A stretch of 64,000 nt of DNA from Brevundimonas sp. UBA6550 (GTDB lineage Bacteria; Pseudomonadota; Alphaproteobacteria; Caulobacterales; Caulobacteraceae): positions 299,300 through 363,299 of the forward strand of contig NZ_DJKE01000008.1 of the NCBI RefSeq assembly GCF_002434505.1, written 5' to 3'. Within the stretch, counting starts at the first letter, position 1. Every line of letters begins with the position of its first letter. Under the pieces are notes generated by a model. The model saw only the letters and a list, made by a program, of their open reading frames with translations. It searched no databases and was not told where the DNA came from. Position numbers and translations under genes: made by a program. This document shows positions 8,788 through 18,797 of this stretch, piece by piece.

Positions 8788-10089
8788 TCAGCCGCGCTGA
8801 TCGATGGGCACATAGTCGCGCTCGGTCGGGCCGGTGTACAGCTGACGCGGGCGGCCGATCTTTTGCGACGGGTCCGACATCATTTCCTGCCACTGGGCGA
8901 TCCAGCCCACGGTGCGGGCCAGGGCGAACAGGACGGTGAACATGGTGGTCGGGAAGCCCATCGCCGACAGGGTGATGCCCGAATAGAAGTCGACGTTCGG
9001 GAACAGCTTGCGCGAGGTGAAATATTCGTCCGACAGGGCGACCTTCTCCAGCTCCTTGGCGACCTGGAACAGCGGATCGTTCTCGCGGCCTGTGGCGGCC
9101 AGCACTTCATAGGCCGACTGCTGCATGACCTTGGCGCGCGGATCGTAGTTCTTATACACGCGGTGACCGAAGCCCATCAGCTTATACTTGCGGTCCTTCA
9201 CACCCTGAATGAACTCAGGAATCTTGTCGGGCGTGCCGATTTCCTTGAGCATGTTCAGCGCCTCTTCGTTGGCGCCGCCGTGCGACGGGCCCCACAGGCA
9301 GGCGATGCCGGCCGCGATACAGGCGAACGGATTGGCGCCCGACGAACCGGCCAGACGAACGGTCGAGGTAGAGGCGTTCTGTTCGTGGTCGGCGTGCAGG
9401 GTGAAGATGCGGTCCATGGCGCGAACCAAGGCCGGATCGACGTGATAGTCTTCGGCCGGCACGGCGAAGCACATCCGCAGGAAGTTCTCGGCGTACGACA
9501 GGTCGTTGCGCGGCGAGATGAAGGGCTGGCCGACGTGATACTTGTAGGCGCGGGCCGCGATGGTCGGCATCTTGGCGATCAGGCGGATGGCCGAGATGTC
9601 GCGCTGCACCGGATCATGGATGTCCAGGCTGTCGTGATAGAAGGCCGACAGGGCGCCGACCGTGCCGACCATGATCGACATCGGGTGGGCGTCGCGGCGG
9701 AAGCCCTCGAAGAAGCGGTCGAACTGGGCGTGCAGCATCGTGTGGGTGGTGATGCTGTTCTCGAACTTCTCGAACTGAGCGGCGGTCGGCAGTTCGCCGT
9801 GCAGCAGCAGGTGGCAGACTTCCAGGAAGTTCGACTTCGACGCCAGCTGGTCGATGGGATAGCCCCGGTGCAGCAGTACGCCTGCATCGCCGTCGATATA
9901 GGTCAGGGCCGATTCACAGGCCGCCGTGGAGGTGAAGCCGGGATCGAAGGTGAAGGCGCCCGTTCCCGCATAGAGCTTGCGGATGTCGATGACGTCCGGG
10001 CCGGTGGAGCCCGAAAGGACCGGCAACTCGATGGTCTTGTCCTCGAAGGACAGGGTCGCCGAGCCGGCGGTTTTGGCTTGTTCAGTCAT
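8788..10089 (-). CDS. gltA: Citrate synthase (type II, hexameric)
   Basis: GltA condenses acetyl-CoA and oxaloacetate to citrate, the entry step of the TCA cycle. The 433-residue protein has the citrate synthase active site: [12 protein letters not shown] with its His (about 270), [14 protein letters not shown] with the second His (about 310), and the Asp in [14 protein letters not shown] (about 368). The N-terminal beta-rich extension (about 1-60) marks the Gram-negative hexameric type that is allosterically controlled by NADH. It lies 66 nt downstream of gltX on the same strand and ends at a clear terminator. Confidence 0.97.
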   Translation of the reverse strand: MTEQAKTAGSATLSFEDKTIELPVLSGSTGPDVIDIRKLYAGTGAFTFDPGFTSTAACESALTYIDGDAGVLLHRGYPIDQLASKSNFLEVCHLLLHGELPTAAQFEKFENSITTHTMLHAQFDRFFEGFRRDAHPMSIMVGTVGALSAFYHDSLDIHDPVQRDISAIRLIAKMPTIAARAYKYHVGQPFISPRNDLSYAENFLRMCFAVPAEDYHVDPALVRAMDRIFTLHADHEQNASTSTVRLAGSSGANPFACIAAGIACLWGPSHGGANEEALNMLKEIGTPDKIPEFIQGVKDRKYKLMGFGHRVYKNYDPRAKVMQQSAYEVLAATGRENDPLFQVAKELEKVALSDEYFTSRKLFPNVDFYSGITLSAMGFPTTMFTVLFALARTVGWIAQWQEMMSDPSQKIGRPRQLYTGPTERDYVPIDQRG

Positions 10090-10155
10090 GAATGCCCCTT
10101 TGCATCATACGTCCAGGCGCGGGGAGGCGTCGGCCGCTTTTTGGTTTGTGGGTGA

Positions 10156-11571
10156 TCACTTAGTCTGTTGCAGCGCATCATCCAAGCGTCCGAGACTTTC
10201 GTCGCGGCCGAGAGCGGATAAAGTTCGTGCGATATCGGGCGAAGCTGACCCTGCGGTAAGCGCCGCGCGCATCGGCGGACCGATCTTTCCAAAGCCCACG
10301 CCCTCTGATTCGGCGAAGGCCTTCAGCTCCGCATCCAGGGCGAAAACGTCCCAGGACTGGAACAGGGCCAGCCGGTCGCGCAGTCGCGAGAGGCGGTCCA
10401 GCGTCTCGCCGGCCAGAAGGGCGTGGCCCTTGTCGTCGAGCGTCAGAGGGCGGGCTTTCAGCACGAATGCGGTCTGATCGGCCAGGTCCAGCACCGTCTT
10501 GGCGCGGTCCTTGACGAAGGGCATGGCGCGCTGGAGCCGGGCTTCGTCCGCCTCTGCCAGGGCGTGCCCCTTCTGCAGGTGGGCGTCCAGCGCCAGCTTG
10601 GCCAGACGCTCGTCGTCGGCCAGGCGCAGCCAGTGGGCGTTGACGTGGGCCAGTTTGTCGAAGTCCAGCCGCGCCGGGGCCTTGCCGATGCCGGCCAGGT
10701 CGAACCAGGCGATGGCCTGGGCGTCGCTGAACAGTTCGTCGTCGCCGTGCGCCCAGCCCAGGCGGGCCAGATAATTCCGCATGGCCTCGGGCAGATAGCC
10801 CATCTCGGCGTATTCATGCACCGCCTGGGCGCCGTGCCGCTTGGACAGTTTGGCGCCGTCCGGCCCGTGAATCAGCGGGATGTGGGCGAAGACAGGGCGC
10901 GCCCAGCCCAGGGCGTCGTAGATCAGGCTCTGACGTGCGGCGTTGTTCAGATGGTCGTCGCCGCGAATGACGTGGGTCACGCCCATGTCGTGATCGTCCA
11001 CCACCACGGCCAGATTATAGGTCGGGGCGCCGTCCGAGCGCAGCAGGACCAGATCGTCCAGATCGTCGGTCGACCAACTGACCGCGCCTTGAACCTCGTC
11101 GGGCACCGTCACCGTGGTCGATTGCGGGCGGCGGAAACGCACGACGTGGGGCAGGGCCAGATCGTCCACGGTGGGCTCGCGGTCGCGCCACGGCGATTCG
11201 AAGCTGCGTTTCTCGGCCTTGGCTTCGTCGCGCAGACGGCCGGTCTCTTCGGCCGAGGTGAAGTCGCGATAGGCATGGCCGGTTTCGAGTAATTGATCGA
11301 CCACCTCCCGGTGGCGGTCGGCGCGGCTGAATTGGAACACCGGCTCTTCGTCGGCGAACAGCTCCAGCCAGCTCAGGCCGTCGAAGATCGCCTTGACCGC
11401 TTCGTCGGTCGAGCGTTCCCGGTCGGTGTCCTCGACCCGGATCAGGAAACGTCCTGCGTGTCGCTTGGCGTACAGCCAGTTGAACAAGGCGGTTCTCGCC
11501 CCGCCGATATGCAGATAGCCTGTCGGCGAGGGGGCGAAGCGGGTGACGACAGTCGAGGAAGGTGAGGTCAT
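10156..11571 (-). CDS. gltX: Glutamate--tRNA ligase
   Basis: GltX is a class I aminoacyl-tRNA synthetase charging tRNA-Glu (and in many alphaproteobacteria also tRNA-Gln, later amidated). The 471-residue protein has the HIGH-type motif YLHIGGARTALFN (about 20-32), the tRNA-acceptor region, the KMSKS-equivalent KLSKRHG (about 244) and a C-terminal anticodon-binding helical domain. Its ATG (11571) overlaps the comEC start codon on the other strand by 2 nt, so each gene's promoter must lie inside the other gene. Confidence 0.96.
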   Translation of the reverse strand: MTSPSSTVVTRFAPSPTGYLHIGGARTALFNWLYAKRHAGRFLIRVEDTDRERSTDEAVKAIFDGLSWLELFADEEPVFQFSRADRHREVVDQLLETGHAYRDFTSAEETGRLRDEAKAEKRSFESPWRDREPTVDDLALPHVVRFRRPQSTTVTVPDEVQGAVSWSTDDLDDLVLLRSDGAPTYNLAVVVDDHDMGVTHVIRGDDHLNNAARQSLIYDALGWARPVFAHIPLIHGPDGAKLSKRHGAQAVHEYAEMGYLPEAMRNYLARLGWAHGDDELFSDAQAIAWFDLAGIGKAPARLDFDKLAHVNAHWLRLADDERLAKLALDAHLQKGHALAEADEARLQRAMPFVKDRAKTVLDLADQTAFVLKARPLTLDDKGHALLAGETLDRLSRLRDRLALFQSWDVFALDAELKAFAESEGVGFGKIGPPMRAALTAGSASPDIARTLSALGRDESLGRLDDALQQTK

Positions 11572-13744
11572 GGGGGAGGGGTCCGTAGGCGAGGCCCTTA
11601 TACGCCCCGACGCGGCAAAGCCTACCCCCGGCGCGCGATTGCGGATGTGGCTGGCCGATCAGGTCGCGGCCCAGGCGTTGCGATGGCGGCTGTGGGGGCC
11701 GGTGGCTTTCGGCGGCGGGTGCGCCCTCTATTTCGCCCTGCGGTTCGAGCCGCCGTTCTGGCCGCTGGGACTGGCGACGGTCGCTGCCTTCGCGGTTTGG
11801 GGCCTGGCCAAGGCGCGGGGGCGGACGCGGCGCGTCACCTGGCCCCTGCTGATGATCGCCTGTCTGGCGGGCGGCCTGGCGGCGGCTAAGGCGCGCACCG
11901 TCTTCGTCGCCGCCCCCATCGCGCCGGCGCTCGGCGAGCCAACGGTGATCGAGGCCTGGGTGGTCGATGTGGACAGCCCCGGCCAGCGCGGCGCGCGTGT
12001 GGTGATCGCGCCCGTCTGGATTCGCGGCCTGGCGCCGGATGAGACGCCGGTGCGCCTTCGCGCCACGGTGCGGGGCGAGCCGCCCGAACCCGGCCAGGCC
12101 ATACGCCTGTTCGCCATCCTCAATCCGCCGCCCGCGCCGGCCAGCCCCGGCGCCTATGATTTCGGGCGCAACGCCTTCTTCCAGGGCATGGGCGGGGTCG
12201 CCTTCGCGCTGGGAGAGACGCGACAGGCCGACCTGCCGCGCCCGCCGTGGCGCCTGCGATTGGAGATGGCGGTGAACGGCGCGCGCTACGCCCTGGCGCA
12301 GCGGATCGTGACGCGGCTGGGCCAGCGGACGGGCGGCATCGCAGCCGCCATGACCACCAGCCACGAGACCTGGATCAGTCAGGCGGACATGGACGTGATG
12401 CGCGATTCCGGTTTGGCGCACATCCTGTCGGTGTCGGGTCTGCACATGGCCATCGTCGGCGGCTTCGTCTTCTTTGCGGTGCGGCTGGGCGTCGCGGCAT
12501 GGCCTTGGTTGGCGCTGCGGGTTCCGGGCAAGAAGATCGCGGCTTTGGCGGGCCTGGTCGCGGTCGGGGTCTATCTGGTGGTGTCCGGTGCGCCGCCGCC
12601 GGCGGAGCGGGCCGCCATCACCGCATCCATCGCCTTTCTCGCCATCCTGCTGGATCGACAGGCGGTGACCATGCACGGTCTGGCGGTTGCCGCCTTTGTC
12701 GTGCTGGCCATCCAGCCCGAGGCTGTGGTGACGCCCGGCTTTCAGATGTCGTTCGCGGCGACGGCGGCCTTGGTGGCCCTGGTCGAGGCCTGGCCCAAGC
12801 GACCGCGCGAGATCTCCGCGCCCTGGCCGATCCTGGCCATCCAGCGGTTCGCGGGCTGGATCACGGCGGCGGTGGCCGCCAGCCTGGTCGCGGGCATGGC
12901 GACCGGCCCCTTCTCGATGCAGCATTTCAACCGCACCGCCGTCTATGGCCTGCTGGCCAATCTGGGCACATCGCCGGTGGCGGACTTCATACTGATGCCC
13001 GCCCTGGCGCTGGGCGCGGCGTTGGAGCCGCTGGGCCTGGGCGGTCCGTTCCTGGCCGTGGCGGGATGGGGTGTGGATCTGATGCTGGCGATCGGGTCGT
13101 GGACGGCCGGCTTGCCCGGCGCCGTGCGAACCATACCGAGCGCGCCCGACTTCGTTCTGCCCATCGCCTTCATCGGCGTGCTGTTCATCTGCCTGTGGCA
13201 CGGGCGGCTGCGCTGGCTGGGTCTGCCGTTGGCGGCGGCGGTGCTGATCTGGCCCCGTCCTCCGGCGCCGGACCTCTGGATCGGCGACGGGGGGACGAAC
13301 GCGGCCTTCCATCGGCAGGGCGAGGCAGTCGTCGTGCGGCCGGGCGTGAGAGAATTCGCCGCCGACCTGTGGTCCCGCCGAAGGGGGCTGGCCCTGATCG
13401 GGCGAGACGTGGACGGCTGGACCTGCGATCGCTTCTCGTGCCGACCTCAAAGCCCCGCCGCCGGGCCTATCGCGCTGTGGTGGGGCAGGCGCGCACCGGA
13501 CTTGGAGCGTCTGGCGGCGCTGTGCGAAACGGCCGAGGTCATCGGGGTGCGCGCCGTCGTCTCGGATGTTCCCGCATCCTGCGCCGGCCGTCTGGTTCTG
13601 GACGGCGTGGATTTCGCCAGGGGCGGGGCGGTGGAGCTATGGCGCGACGACGACCGCTGGCACGCGGTCTGGACGACCGACGTGCGTGGAAACCGTCCCT
13701 GGACGCGCCAACCCGACCCCGACGTCAGTGATAGCGGCGCATGA
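11570..13744 (+). CDS. comEC: ComEC/Rec2-family DNA-uptake channel protein
   Basis: ComEC forms the inner-membrane channel that carries single-stranded DNA into the cytoplasm in natural transformation. From ATG 11570 the product is about 724 aa. It has an N-terminal DUF4131-like region with membrane segments (about 40-230) and the Competence domain with its signature [15 protein letters not shown] (about 284-298) and [18 protein letters not shown] (about 345). Many further membrane helices follow. The C-terminal ~160 residues sit where a metallo-beta-lactamase domain would be, but show no HxHxDH zinc motif. The start is uncertain. The last 20 nt overlap the 3' end of lexA. Confidence 0.88.
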   Translation: MGEGSVGEALIRPDAAKPTPGARLRMWLADQVAAQALRWRLWGPVAFGGGCALYFALRFEPPFWPLGLATVAAFAVWGLAKARGRTRRVTWPLLMIACLAGGLAAAKARTVFVAAPIAPALGEPTVIEAWVVDVDSPGQRGARVVIAPVWIRGLAPDETPVRLRATVRGEPPEPGQAIRLFAILNPPPAPASPGAYDFGRNAFFQGMGGVAFALGETRQADLPRPPWRLRLEMAVNGARYALAQRIVTRLGQRTGGIAAAMTTSHETWISQADMDVMRDSGLAHILSVSGLHMAIVGGFVFFAVRLGVAAWPWLALRVPGKKIAALAGLVAVGVYLVVSGAPPPAERAAITASIAFLAILLDRQAVTMHGLAVAAFVVLAIQPEAVVTPGFQMSFAATAALVALVEAWPKRPREISAPWPILAIQRFAGWITAAVAASLVAGMATGPFSMQHFNRTAVYGLLANLGTSPVADFILMPALALGAALEPLGLGGPFLAVAGWGVDLMLAIGSWTAGLPGAVRTIPSAPDFVLPIAFIGVLFICLWHGRLRWLGLPLAAAVLIWPRPPAPDLWIGDGGTNAAFHRQGEAVVVRPGVREFAADLWSRRRGLALIGRDVDGWTCDRFSCRPQSPAAGPIALWWGRRAPDLERLAALCETAEVIGVRAVVSDVPASCAGRLVLDGVDFARGGAVELWRDDDRWHAVWTTDVRGNRPWTRQPDPDVSDSGA

Positions 13745-14423
13745 GCCCAACCAGCTTGCCCTGAACCTCGACCTGATCGGGACCGAAGATGCGCGTCTCA
13801 TAGTTGCGGTTGGCCGGCTCCAGCGCGATGGAGCCGCCCTTGCGGCGCAGGCGCTTCAGGGTGGCTTCCTCGCCCTCGACCAGGGCCACGACGATCTCGC
13901 CATTGGTCGCCGTGTCGCCGCGCCGGATCACCACCAGATCGCCATTCAGGATGCCGGCCTCGATCATCGAATCGCCCTCGATCTCCAGAACGTAGTGATC
14001 GCCCTTGCCGAGCATGGATTCAGGCACAGGCAGACGGTCCTGCTCGTGCTGAATGGCGGCGATGGGCGTGCCGGCGGCGATCTTGCCCAGCAGCGGCAGT
14101 TCGCGCGTGTCGTTGGCCGCCATCGGCGCGGCCTCGCGGACGGGTGCGCCGCCCTCGATCACGTCGGGCTTGAACCCGGCCCGGCCGCGCGGCGCGCCGG
14201 CGGTCGCCTGTTCGGGCAGTTTGGTCACTTCCAGCGCGCGGGCGCGGTGGGCCAGGCGGCGGATGAAACCGCGCTCCTCCAGCGCCGTGATCAGCCGGTG
14301 GATGCCCGACTTCGAGGCCAGATCCAGCGCCTCCTTCATCTCGTCGAACGAGGGGGAGACGCCCGTCTCCTGAATACGTTCATGGATGAACATCAGCAGT
14401 TCGTGCTGTTTGCGCGTGAGCAT
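13725..14423 (-). CDS. lexA: SOS-response transcriptional repressor LexA
   Basis: LexA represses DNA-damage genes and is inactivated by RecA-stimulated self-cleavage. The 232-residue product has an N-terminal winged-helix domain (1-70, beginning [16 protein letters not shown]) and a C-terminal S24 protease domain. The Ala-Gly cleavage site is A117-G118, and the catalytic pair is S152 (EGDSMIEAG) and K190. ATG 14423 gives the usual MLTRKQ start; a TTG 6 nt upstream is possible. An SOS box at 14483-14497, 60 nt upstream, shows autoregulation. It converges with comEC with a 20-nt overlap. Confidence 0.97.
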   Translation of the reverse strand: MLTRKQHELLMFIHERIQETGVSPSFDEMKEALDLASKSGIHRLITALEERGFIRRLAHRARALEVTKLPEQATAGAPRGRAGFKPDVIEGGAPVREAAPMAANDTRELPLLGKIAAGTPIAAIQHEQDRLPVPESMLGKGDHYVLEIEGDSMIEAGILNGDLVVIRRGDTATNGEIVVALVEGEEATLKRLRRKGGSIALEPANRNYETRIFGPDQVEVQGKLVGLMRRYH

Positions 14424-14482
14424 CGCCAAGCCCTCATGCGCCCTTTTCCGCAGAATCGGAACGGGCCGTGAACATTGACGAT

Positions 14483-14497
14483 GTTCTGTAAGTGTTC
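14483..14497 (-). promoter_or_regulatory. LexA-binding SOS box upstream of lexA
   Basis: The sequence GTTC-TGTAAGT-GTTC matches the alphaproteobacterial SOS box GTTC-N7-GTTC exactly and lies 60 nt upstream of the lexA start. A GAAC 9 nt further left (14470-14473) adds an overlapping inverted half-site. Autorepression of lexA is the expected function. Confidence 0.85.
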
Positions 14498-14555
14498 CTT
14501 CCTAATGTCAACTTAACGGCCGCGCTGGCCTACATCGGATCAGGAAAGGCGTGTC

Positions 14556-15350
14556 TCAGGCCGCCAGCAACGCCCGCGTCGCCCCCTCGACGTCGGCCTG
14601 GCGCATCAGGCTCTCGCCGACCAGTATGGCCTGGGCGTGGGCGGCGGAGACGCGCGCGACATCGTCTGGCGTGAAGATGCCGCTCTCCGCGACCAGAAGC
14701 GCGCGCACGGGGCTGAGCATCGACAGGCGCTCGGTGACTTCCAGATCGACCTCGAACGTCCGCAGCGAGCGGTTGTTGACGCCCACCAGATCGCCCCCCA
14801 ATGCGCAGGCGCGGGCCATCTCGTTCTCGTCGTGCGTCTCGATCAAGGCGTCCATGCCGAACCGTTCGGCCTCCGCCAGCAGTTCGGCCGCAAGCCTGTC
14901 GTCGATCATGGCCAGGATGATCAGGATGCAGTCGGCTCCCAACGCGCGGCTTTCGGCCACCTGCCACGGATCGACTAGGAAATCCTTGCGCAGGCAGGGC
15001 AGGGCGACAGCCTCGCGCGCGGCGGCCAGATAGGCGTTGTCGCCCTGGAAGCTGGGACTGTCGGTCAACACCGAAAGACAGGCGGCGCCCCCCGCCTGAT
15101 AGGCGCGGGCCAGAACGGGAGGATCGAAGTCGGGGCGAATCAGGCCCTTGGACGGGCTGGCCTTCTTGATCTCGGCGATCAGGGCGGGGCGACCCGTTTC
15201 TTCTTCGACCCGCTCCAGGGCGGCGCGAAACCCGCGCGGCGCCGAGGCGGTCCTGGCCATAGCCTCGATCGCGTCCTGGGACGTGGCTGCCTTGCGGGCG
15301 GCGACGTCCTGGCGCTTATAGGCGGCGATACGGTCGAGAACGTCGGTCAT
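14556..15350 (-). CDS. trpC: Indole-3-glycerol phosphate synthase
   Basis: TrpC closes the ring of carboxyphenylamino-deoxyribulose phosphate to indole-3-glycerol phosphate in tryptophan synthesis. The 264-residue TIM barrel has the catalytic segment [11 protein letters not shown] (about 57-67), [12 protein letters not shown] (about 115), [14 protein letters not shown] (about 183) and a phosphate-binding VAESGI motif near 215. It is monofunctional: there is no fused TrpF domain. ATG 15350 overlaps the trpD stop as ATGA, so it is translationally coupled as the last gene of trpGDC. Confidence 0.96.
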   Translation of the reverse strand: MTDVLDRIAAYKRQDVAARKAATSQDAIEAMARTASAPRGFRAALERVEEETGRPALIAEIKKASPSKGLIRPDFDPPVLARAYQAGGAACLSVLTDSPSFQGDNAYLAAAREAVALPCLRKDFLVDPWQVAESRALGADCILIILAMIDDRLAAELLAEAERFGMDALIETHDENEMARACALGGDLVGVNNRSLRTFEVDLEVTERLSMLSPVRALLVAESGIFTPDDVARVSAAHAQAILVGESLMRQADVEGATRALLAA

Positions 15351-16384
15351 GCGTCGGCTTCGGGGTCCAGCGGGGTCGTGGTGATGCGGGCCAGACGCTC
15401 CAGCGCCTGTGCGGCCCGGCCGTCGTCGATGGCGGCGGCAGCCAGCGCGGCGCCCTCTGCCAAGTCGGCCGCCTTGTCCGCCACGACCAGGGCGGCGGCG
15501 GCGTTCAGCAGGACGATGTCGCGATAGGCGCCGGCCTGACCGGCCAGCAGGGCGCGCAAGGCGGCGGCGTTCTCCTCGGCGTCGCCGCCGCGAATGGCGT
15601 CGATGGAGCTTCGGGGCAGGCCTGCGTCCTCTGGCGTGACCTGGAACCGTCGGACGTCGCCGTCCGTCCACTCGGCCACCTCGGTCGGGCCGGAGGTCGC
15701 CAGTTCATCCAAGCCCTGACCATGGACGGTCCAGGCGCGCGCCGCGCCCAGCCGCCCCAGAACCTCGGCCAAGGGCTCCAAAAGACGCGGATCATAGACG
15801 CCCATCACCTGACGTCGTGCAGACGCCGGGTTCGAAAGCGGGCCCAGGAGATTGAATACCGTGCGGAAACCGATCTCGGCCCGCACGGGTCCGACGTGAC
15901 GCATGGCCCCGTGATAGGCGGGCGCGAACAGGAAGCAGATGCCCGCCTCGTCCAGCGCCTTCCGTTGCTGGGCCTGGCCCGCCATCAGGTTCACGCCCAG
16001 GATCGACAGAACGTCCGAAGAGCCTGATTTGGAAGACATGGCTCGGTTGCCGTGCTTGGCCACCTTCAAGCCCGCGCCGGCCAGCACCAGGGCGGCGGCG
16101 GTGGAGATGTTGTAGGTGTGCTGGCCGTCGCCGCCGGTGCCGCAGGTGTCGATGACGTCGTAAGGGTGATCCAGCGTCAGGGCGGCCTCGCGCATGGCCG
16201 AGGCGAAGGCGGCGATCTCGTCCACCGTCTCGCCGCGCATCCGCATGGCGGTCACGGCGGCGGCGACCTGGGACGGGGTCGGCTCCCCCCGCAGACAGGC
16301 GGCGAAGAAGTCGTGCGCCTGTTCCGACGTCAGCGGTCGGCCCTCGACCAGCCGGGCCAGGATCGGCTTGAACCCTTCCGCCAT
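15347..16384 (-). CDS. trpD: Anthranilate phosphoribosyltransferase
   Basis: TrpD transfers phosphoribose from PRPP to anthranilate. The 345-residue protein shows the PRPP- and metal-binding motif [17 protein letters not shown] (about 80-96), [15 protein letters not shown] (about 109-123) and GPLSNPA (about 181). Length is normal. ATG 16384 is preferred over a TTG 6 nt upstream. It starts 16 nt after trpG and overlaps trpC by 4 nt. Confidence 0.96.
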   Translation of the reverse strand: MAEGFKPILARLVEGRPLTSEQAHDFFAACLRGEPTPSQVAAAVTAMRMRGETVDEIAAFASAMREAALTLDHPYDVIDTCGTGGDGQHTYNISTAAALVLAGAGLKVAKHGNRAMSSKSGSSDVLSILGVNLMAGQAQQRKALDEAGICFLFAPAYHGAMRHVGPVRAEIGFRTVFNLLGPLSNPASARRQVMGVYDPRLLEPLAEVLGRLGAARAWTVHGQGLDELATSGPTEVAEWTDGDVRRFQVTPEDAGLPRSSIDAIRGGDAEENAAALRALLAGQAGAYRDIVLLNAAAALVVADKAADLAEGAALAAAAIDDGRAAQALERLARITTTPLDPEADA

Positions 16385-16400
16385 CGTCAATCCGTCACGA

Positions 16401-16991
16401 TCAGGCGGCCGCGAGGCGCTTCACGCCGGCGATGTCGAGGAAGTTGGCCAGCATGTCGTGGCCGTGTTCGGTGGCAATCGATTCCGGGTGGAACTGCACG
16501 CCGTGGATCGGGCGGCTGCGGTGTCGCAGCCCCATGATCTCGCCGTCGGCCGTCCAGGCGGTGACCTCGAGGTCATCGGGCAAGGTCTCGCGCCTGACGG
16601 CCAGCGAATGATAGCGGGTGGCGGTGAAGGGCGAGGGCAGGCCGGCGAAGACGCTCTGGCCCTCGTGCAGGATGGGCGACGTCTTGCCGTGCATCAGCGT
16701 CTTGGCGCGGATCACCTCGCCGCCGAACGCCTGGCCGATGGCCTGATGGCCCAGACAGACGCCCAGGATCGGCATGGAGGCCGGCGCCGTCTGGATCAGC
16801 GGCAGGCAGATGCCGGCTTGGTCCGGCGCGCAGGGGCCGGGGGACAGCAGGACGGCGGCGGGGTTCAGCGCCCACGCCTGGTCCACCGTCAGGTCGTCGT
16901 TGCGCACCACATGCGTCGGCGCGCCCAACTCCGCGAGGTAGTGGACGAGGTTGTAGGTGAAGCTGTCGTAGTTATCGACGACGAGGATCAT
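16401..16991 (-). CDS. trpG: Anthranilate synthase component II (glutamine amidotransferase)
   Basis: TrpG supplies ammonia from glutamine to TrpE for anthranilate synthesis. The 196-residue class I amidotransferase starts [16 protein letters not shown], has the nucleophile Cys in [15 protein letters not shown] (about 80) and the His-Glu pair in [14 protein letters not shown] (about 168-170). An in-frame extension 36 nt upstream does not match the family. It heads trpGDC. trpE lies on the same strand but is separated by 288 nt that contain a small opposite-strand gene. Confidence 0.95.
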   Translation of the reverse strand: MILVVDNYDSFTYNLVHYLAELGAPTHVVRNDDLTVDQAWALNPAAVLLSPGPCAPDQAGICLPLIQTAPASMPILGVCLGHQAIGQAFGGEVIRAKTLMHGKTSPILHEGQSVFAGLPSPFTATRYHSLAVRRETLPDDLEVTAWTADGEIMGLRHRSRPIHGVQFHPESIATEHGHDMLANFLDIAGVKRLAAA

Positions 16992-17079
16992 GCCTTGGCT
17001 TCTAGGCGCGACGCGCGTCCGCGCCAAGCCAGCGCGGCGGTAAAGCGCATTTTAACCCGCCCAGGCGCAGGATGTGGGC

Positions 17080-17283
17080 GTGAAACTGACCGCCGAAAAA
17101 GACATCGCCGCCAAGATCGCCGCCGCCAAGGCGCAACTGATCGTGGTCGAAAGCCCGCCGAGCGCGGCCGCCGCCCTGGGCGCCGCCGCCCTGGCGGCGA
17201 TGGCGGCGCTGCTGATGGCCGGGGTGGTCATCGTCGGGCCTGGCGTCCAGTTCGAGGATCCGACGACGACGCTGACCCGTTAG
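17080..17283 (+). CDS. Small putative membrane protein between trpG and trpE
   Basis: I do not recognise this 67-residue product. GTG 17080 has an AGGA ribosome-binding site 7 nt upstream; GTG 17074 is a second option. The protein has a charged N-terminal helix (KLTAEKDIAAKIAAAKAQ, about 1-19), a Pro-Ser turn and one Ala/Leu/Val-rich transmembrane segment (about 26-50). It runs against the trp genes. Its TAG stop interlocks with the trpE TAA stop (shared bases 17280-17283), a packing seen at several other gene pairs here. That, the ribosome-binding site and the membrane-like composition support it. No function can be given. Confidence 0.55.
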   Translation: MKLTAEKDIAAKIAAAKAQLIVVESPPSAAAALGAAALAAMAALLMAGVVIVGPGVQFEDPTTTLTR

Positions 17284-18797
17284 CGGTTGCCGGTGCGAAA
17301 GCGCCAGGCTTCCTCGGCCGCCCGCATCGGCGCGCGGGCCTTGTGCTGGGTTTCGGCGTATTCGGCGGCCGGATCGCTGTCGGCGACCACGCCGGCCCCC
17401 GCCTGGACGAAGATGCGGTCGTCCGCGAACAGGGCAGTGCGCAGGGTGATGCAGATGTCCGCCTCGCCCCCGGCCGAGATATAGCCGACGCCGCCGCCGT
17501 AGCCGATGCCGCGCTTTTCGCTCTCCAACTCGTCGATGATCTCCATGGCGCGAACCTTGGGCGCGCCCGACAGGGTGCCGGCGGGCAGGGCCGCCAGCAG
17601 GGTGTCGACGGCGTCCAGACGCGGATCGGCCTTGCCCCGCACGTTCGAGACGATGTGCATGACCTGGCTGTAGCGTTCGACGACGAAGCTTTCCGTCACC
17701 TCCACCGTGCCAGGCGCGGCCACGCGGCCCACGTCGTTGCGGCCCAGGTCCAGCAGCATCAGATGCTCGGCCCGCTCCTTCGGATCGGCCAGCAGTTCGA
17801 CTTCCAGCGCCTTGTCCGCCTCTGGCGTCTCGCCACGCGCCCGTGTGCCGGCCAGCGGACGAATGGTCACGTCACCGTCCTTCAGCCGAACCAGAATCTC
17901 CGGGCTGGATCCGGCCAACTGGAAACCGTCGAAGTTCAGATAGAACAGATAGGGCGACGGGTTCTGACGGCGCAACGACCGATAGAAGGCGAAGGGATCG
18001 GCCGACCAGGGCGCGGAGAAGCGGTGGCTGAGCACGACCTGAAAGATGTCGCCGGCGGCGATATAGTCCTTGGCCCGCGCCACCATTTCGCCGAATCCGG
18101 CTTCGTCCACCGGAGAAGCGAAGGCCGGCGCCTGGGTTTCCTGGGGCGCGGCGCGGACCGGCAGCGGGTCGCGCAAGGCGGCTTCGAAGGCGTCGAGCTG
18201 GCCAACCGCCGCGTCGTGGGCGGGCTGCGCGTCCAGGCCTGCGTCCGGGTAGGCGGCGGAAATCAGGACAATCTCGTGCCGCACCGAATCGAAGATGGCG
18301 ACCAGGGACGGGCGGGTCAGAACGGCGTCCGGCAGGTCCAGCGGATCGGGGTTGGGCGCGCCCAGCGGCTCCAGCAGCCGCACCATGTCATAGCCGAACA
18401 CCCCGAACAGGCCCGCCGCCATGGGCGGAAGGTCGTCGGGCAGGTCGAACCGCGAGGCCGCGATCAGGGCGCGCAGCGACTGAAGCGCCGGTTGGCTCTC
18501 GGGCGTGAAGGCGCCCTGGGCGATGGCGGGACCGCGCGCCAGTTCGGCCACGTTCGCCCGGCAACGCCAGACCACGTCGGGGTCCAGCGTCAGGATCGAA
18601 TAGCGGCCGTTGACCGCCCCGCCTTCCACCGACTCCAGCAGGCAGGCGTAGGGGCGGTGCAGGCCCAGCTTCAGATAGGCCGAAACCGGCGTTTCCAGAT
18701 CGTCGATGATCCGACGCACGATCACCTGCGGCCGACCGGCCCGAAGGCCGGCGGCGAAGGCGTCGAAGTCGGCGTCGGCGGGCGTCGCCGTGGTCAT
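17280..18797 (-). CDS. trpE: Anthranilate synthase component I
   Basis: TrpE makes anthranilate from chorismate using ammonia from TrpG, the committed and feedback-inhibited step of tryptophan synthesis. The 505-residue protein has an N-terminal regulatory domain (LESVEGGAVNGRYS, about 50-63) and a C-terminal chorismate-binding domain with LAGTRARGETPEADKALE, DLGRNDVGRV and the GYGGGVGYIS segment near the C-terminus. ATG 18797 overlaps the stop of the ppiD-like gene as ATGA, so the two are probably cotranscribed. There is no room for a classical trp leader directly before trpE. Confidence 0.95.
   Translation of the reverse strand: MTTATPADADFDAFAAGLRAGRPQVIVRRIIDDLETPVSAYLKLGLHRPYACLLESVEGGAVNGRYSILTLDPDVVWRCRANVAELARGPAIAQGAFTPESQPALQSLRALIAASRFDLPDDLPPMAAGLFGVFGYDMVRLLEPLGAPNPDPLDLPDAVLTRPSLVAIFDSVRHEIVLISAAYPDAGLDAQPAHDAAVGQLDAFEAALRDPLPVRAAPQETQAPAFASPVDEAGFGEMVARAKDYIAAGDIFQVVLSHRFSAPWSADPFAFYRSLRRQNPSPYLFYLNFDGFQLAGSSPEILVRLKDGDVTIRPLAGTRARGETPEADKALEVELLADPKERAEHLMLLDLGRNDVGRVAAPGTVEVTESFVVERYSQVMHIVSNVRGKADPRLDAVDTLLAALPAGTLSGAPKVRAMEIIDELESEKRGIGYGGGVGYISAGGEADICITLRTALFADDRIFVQAGAGVVADSDPAAEYAETQHKARAPMRAAEEAWRFRTGNR

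Noticed and set aside
11015..13450. Minus-strand open frame opposite comEC that runs into gltX out of frame
   Set aside because: Low-complexity Arg/Gln/Gly composition, overlapping two genuine genes in wrong frames.
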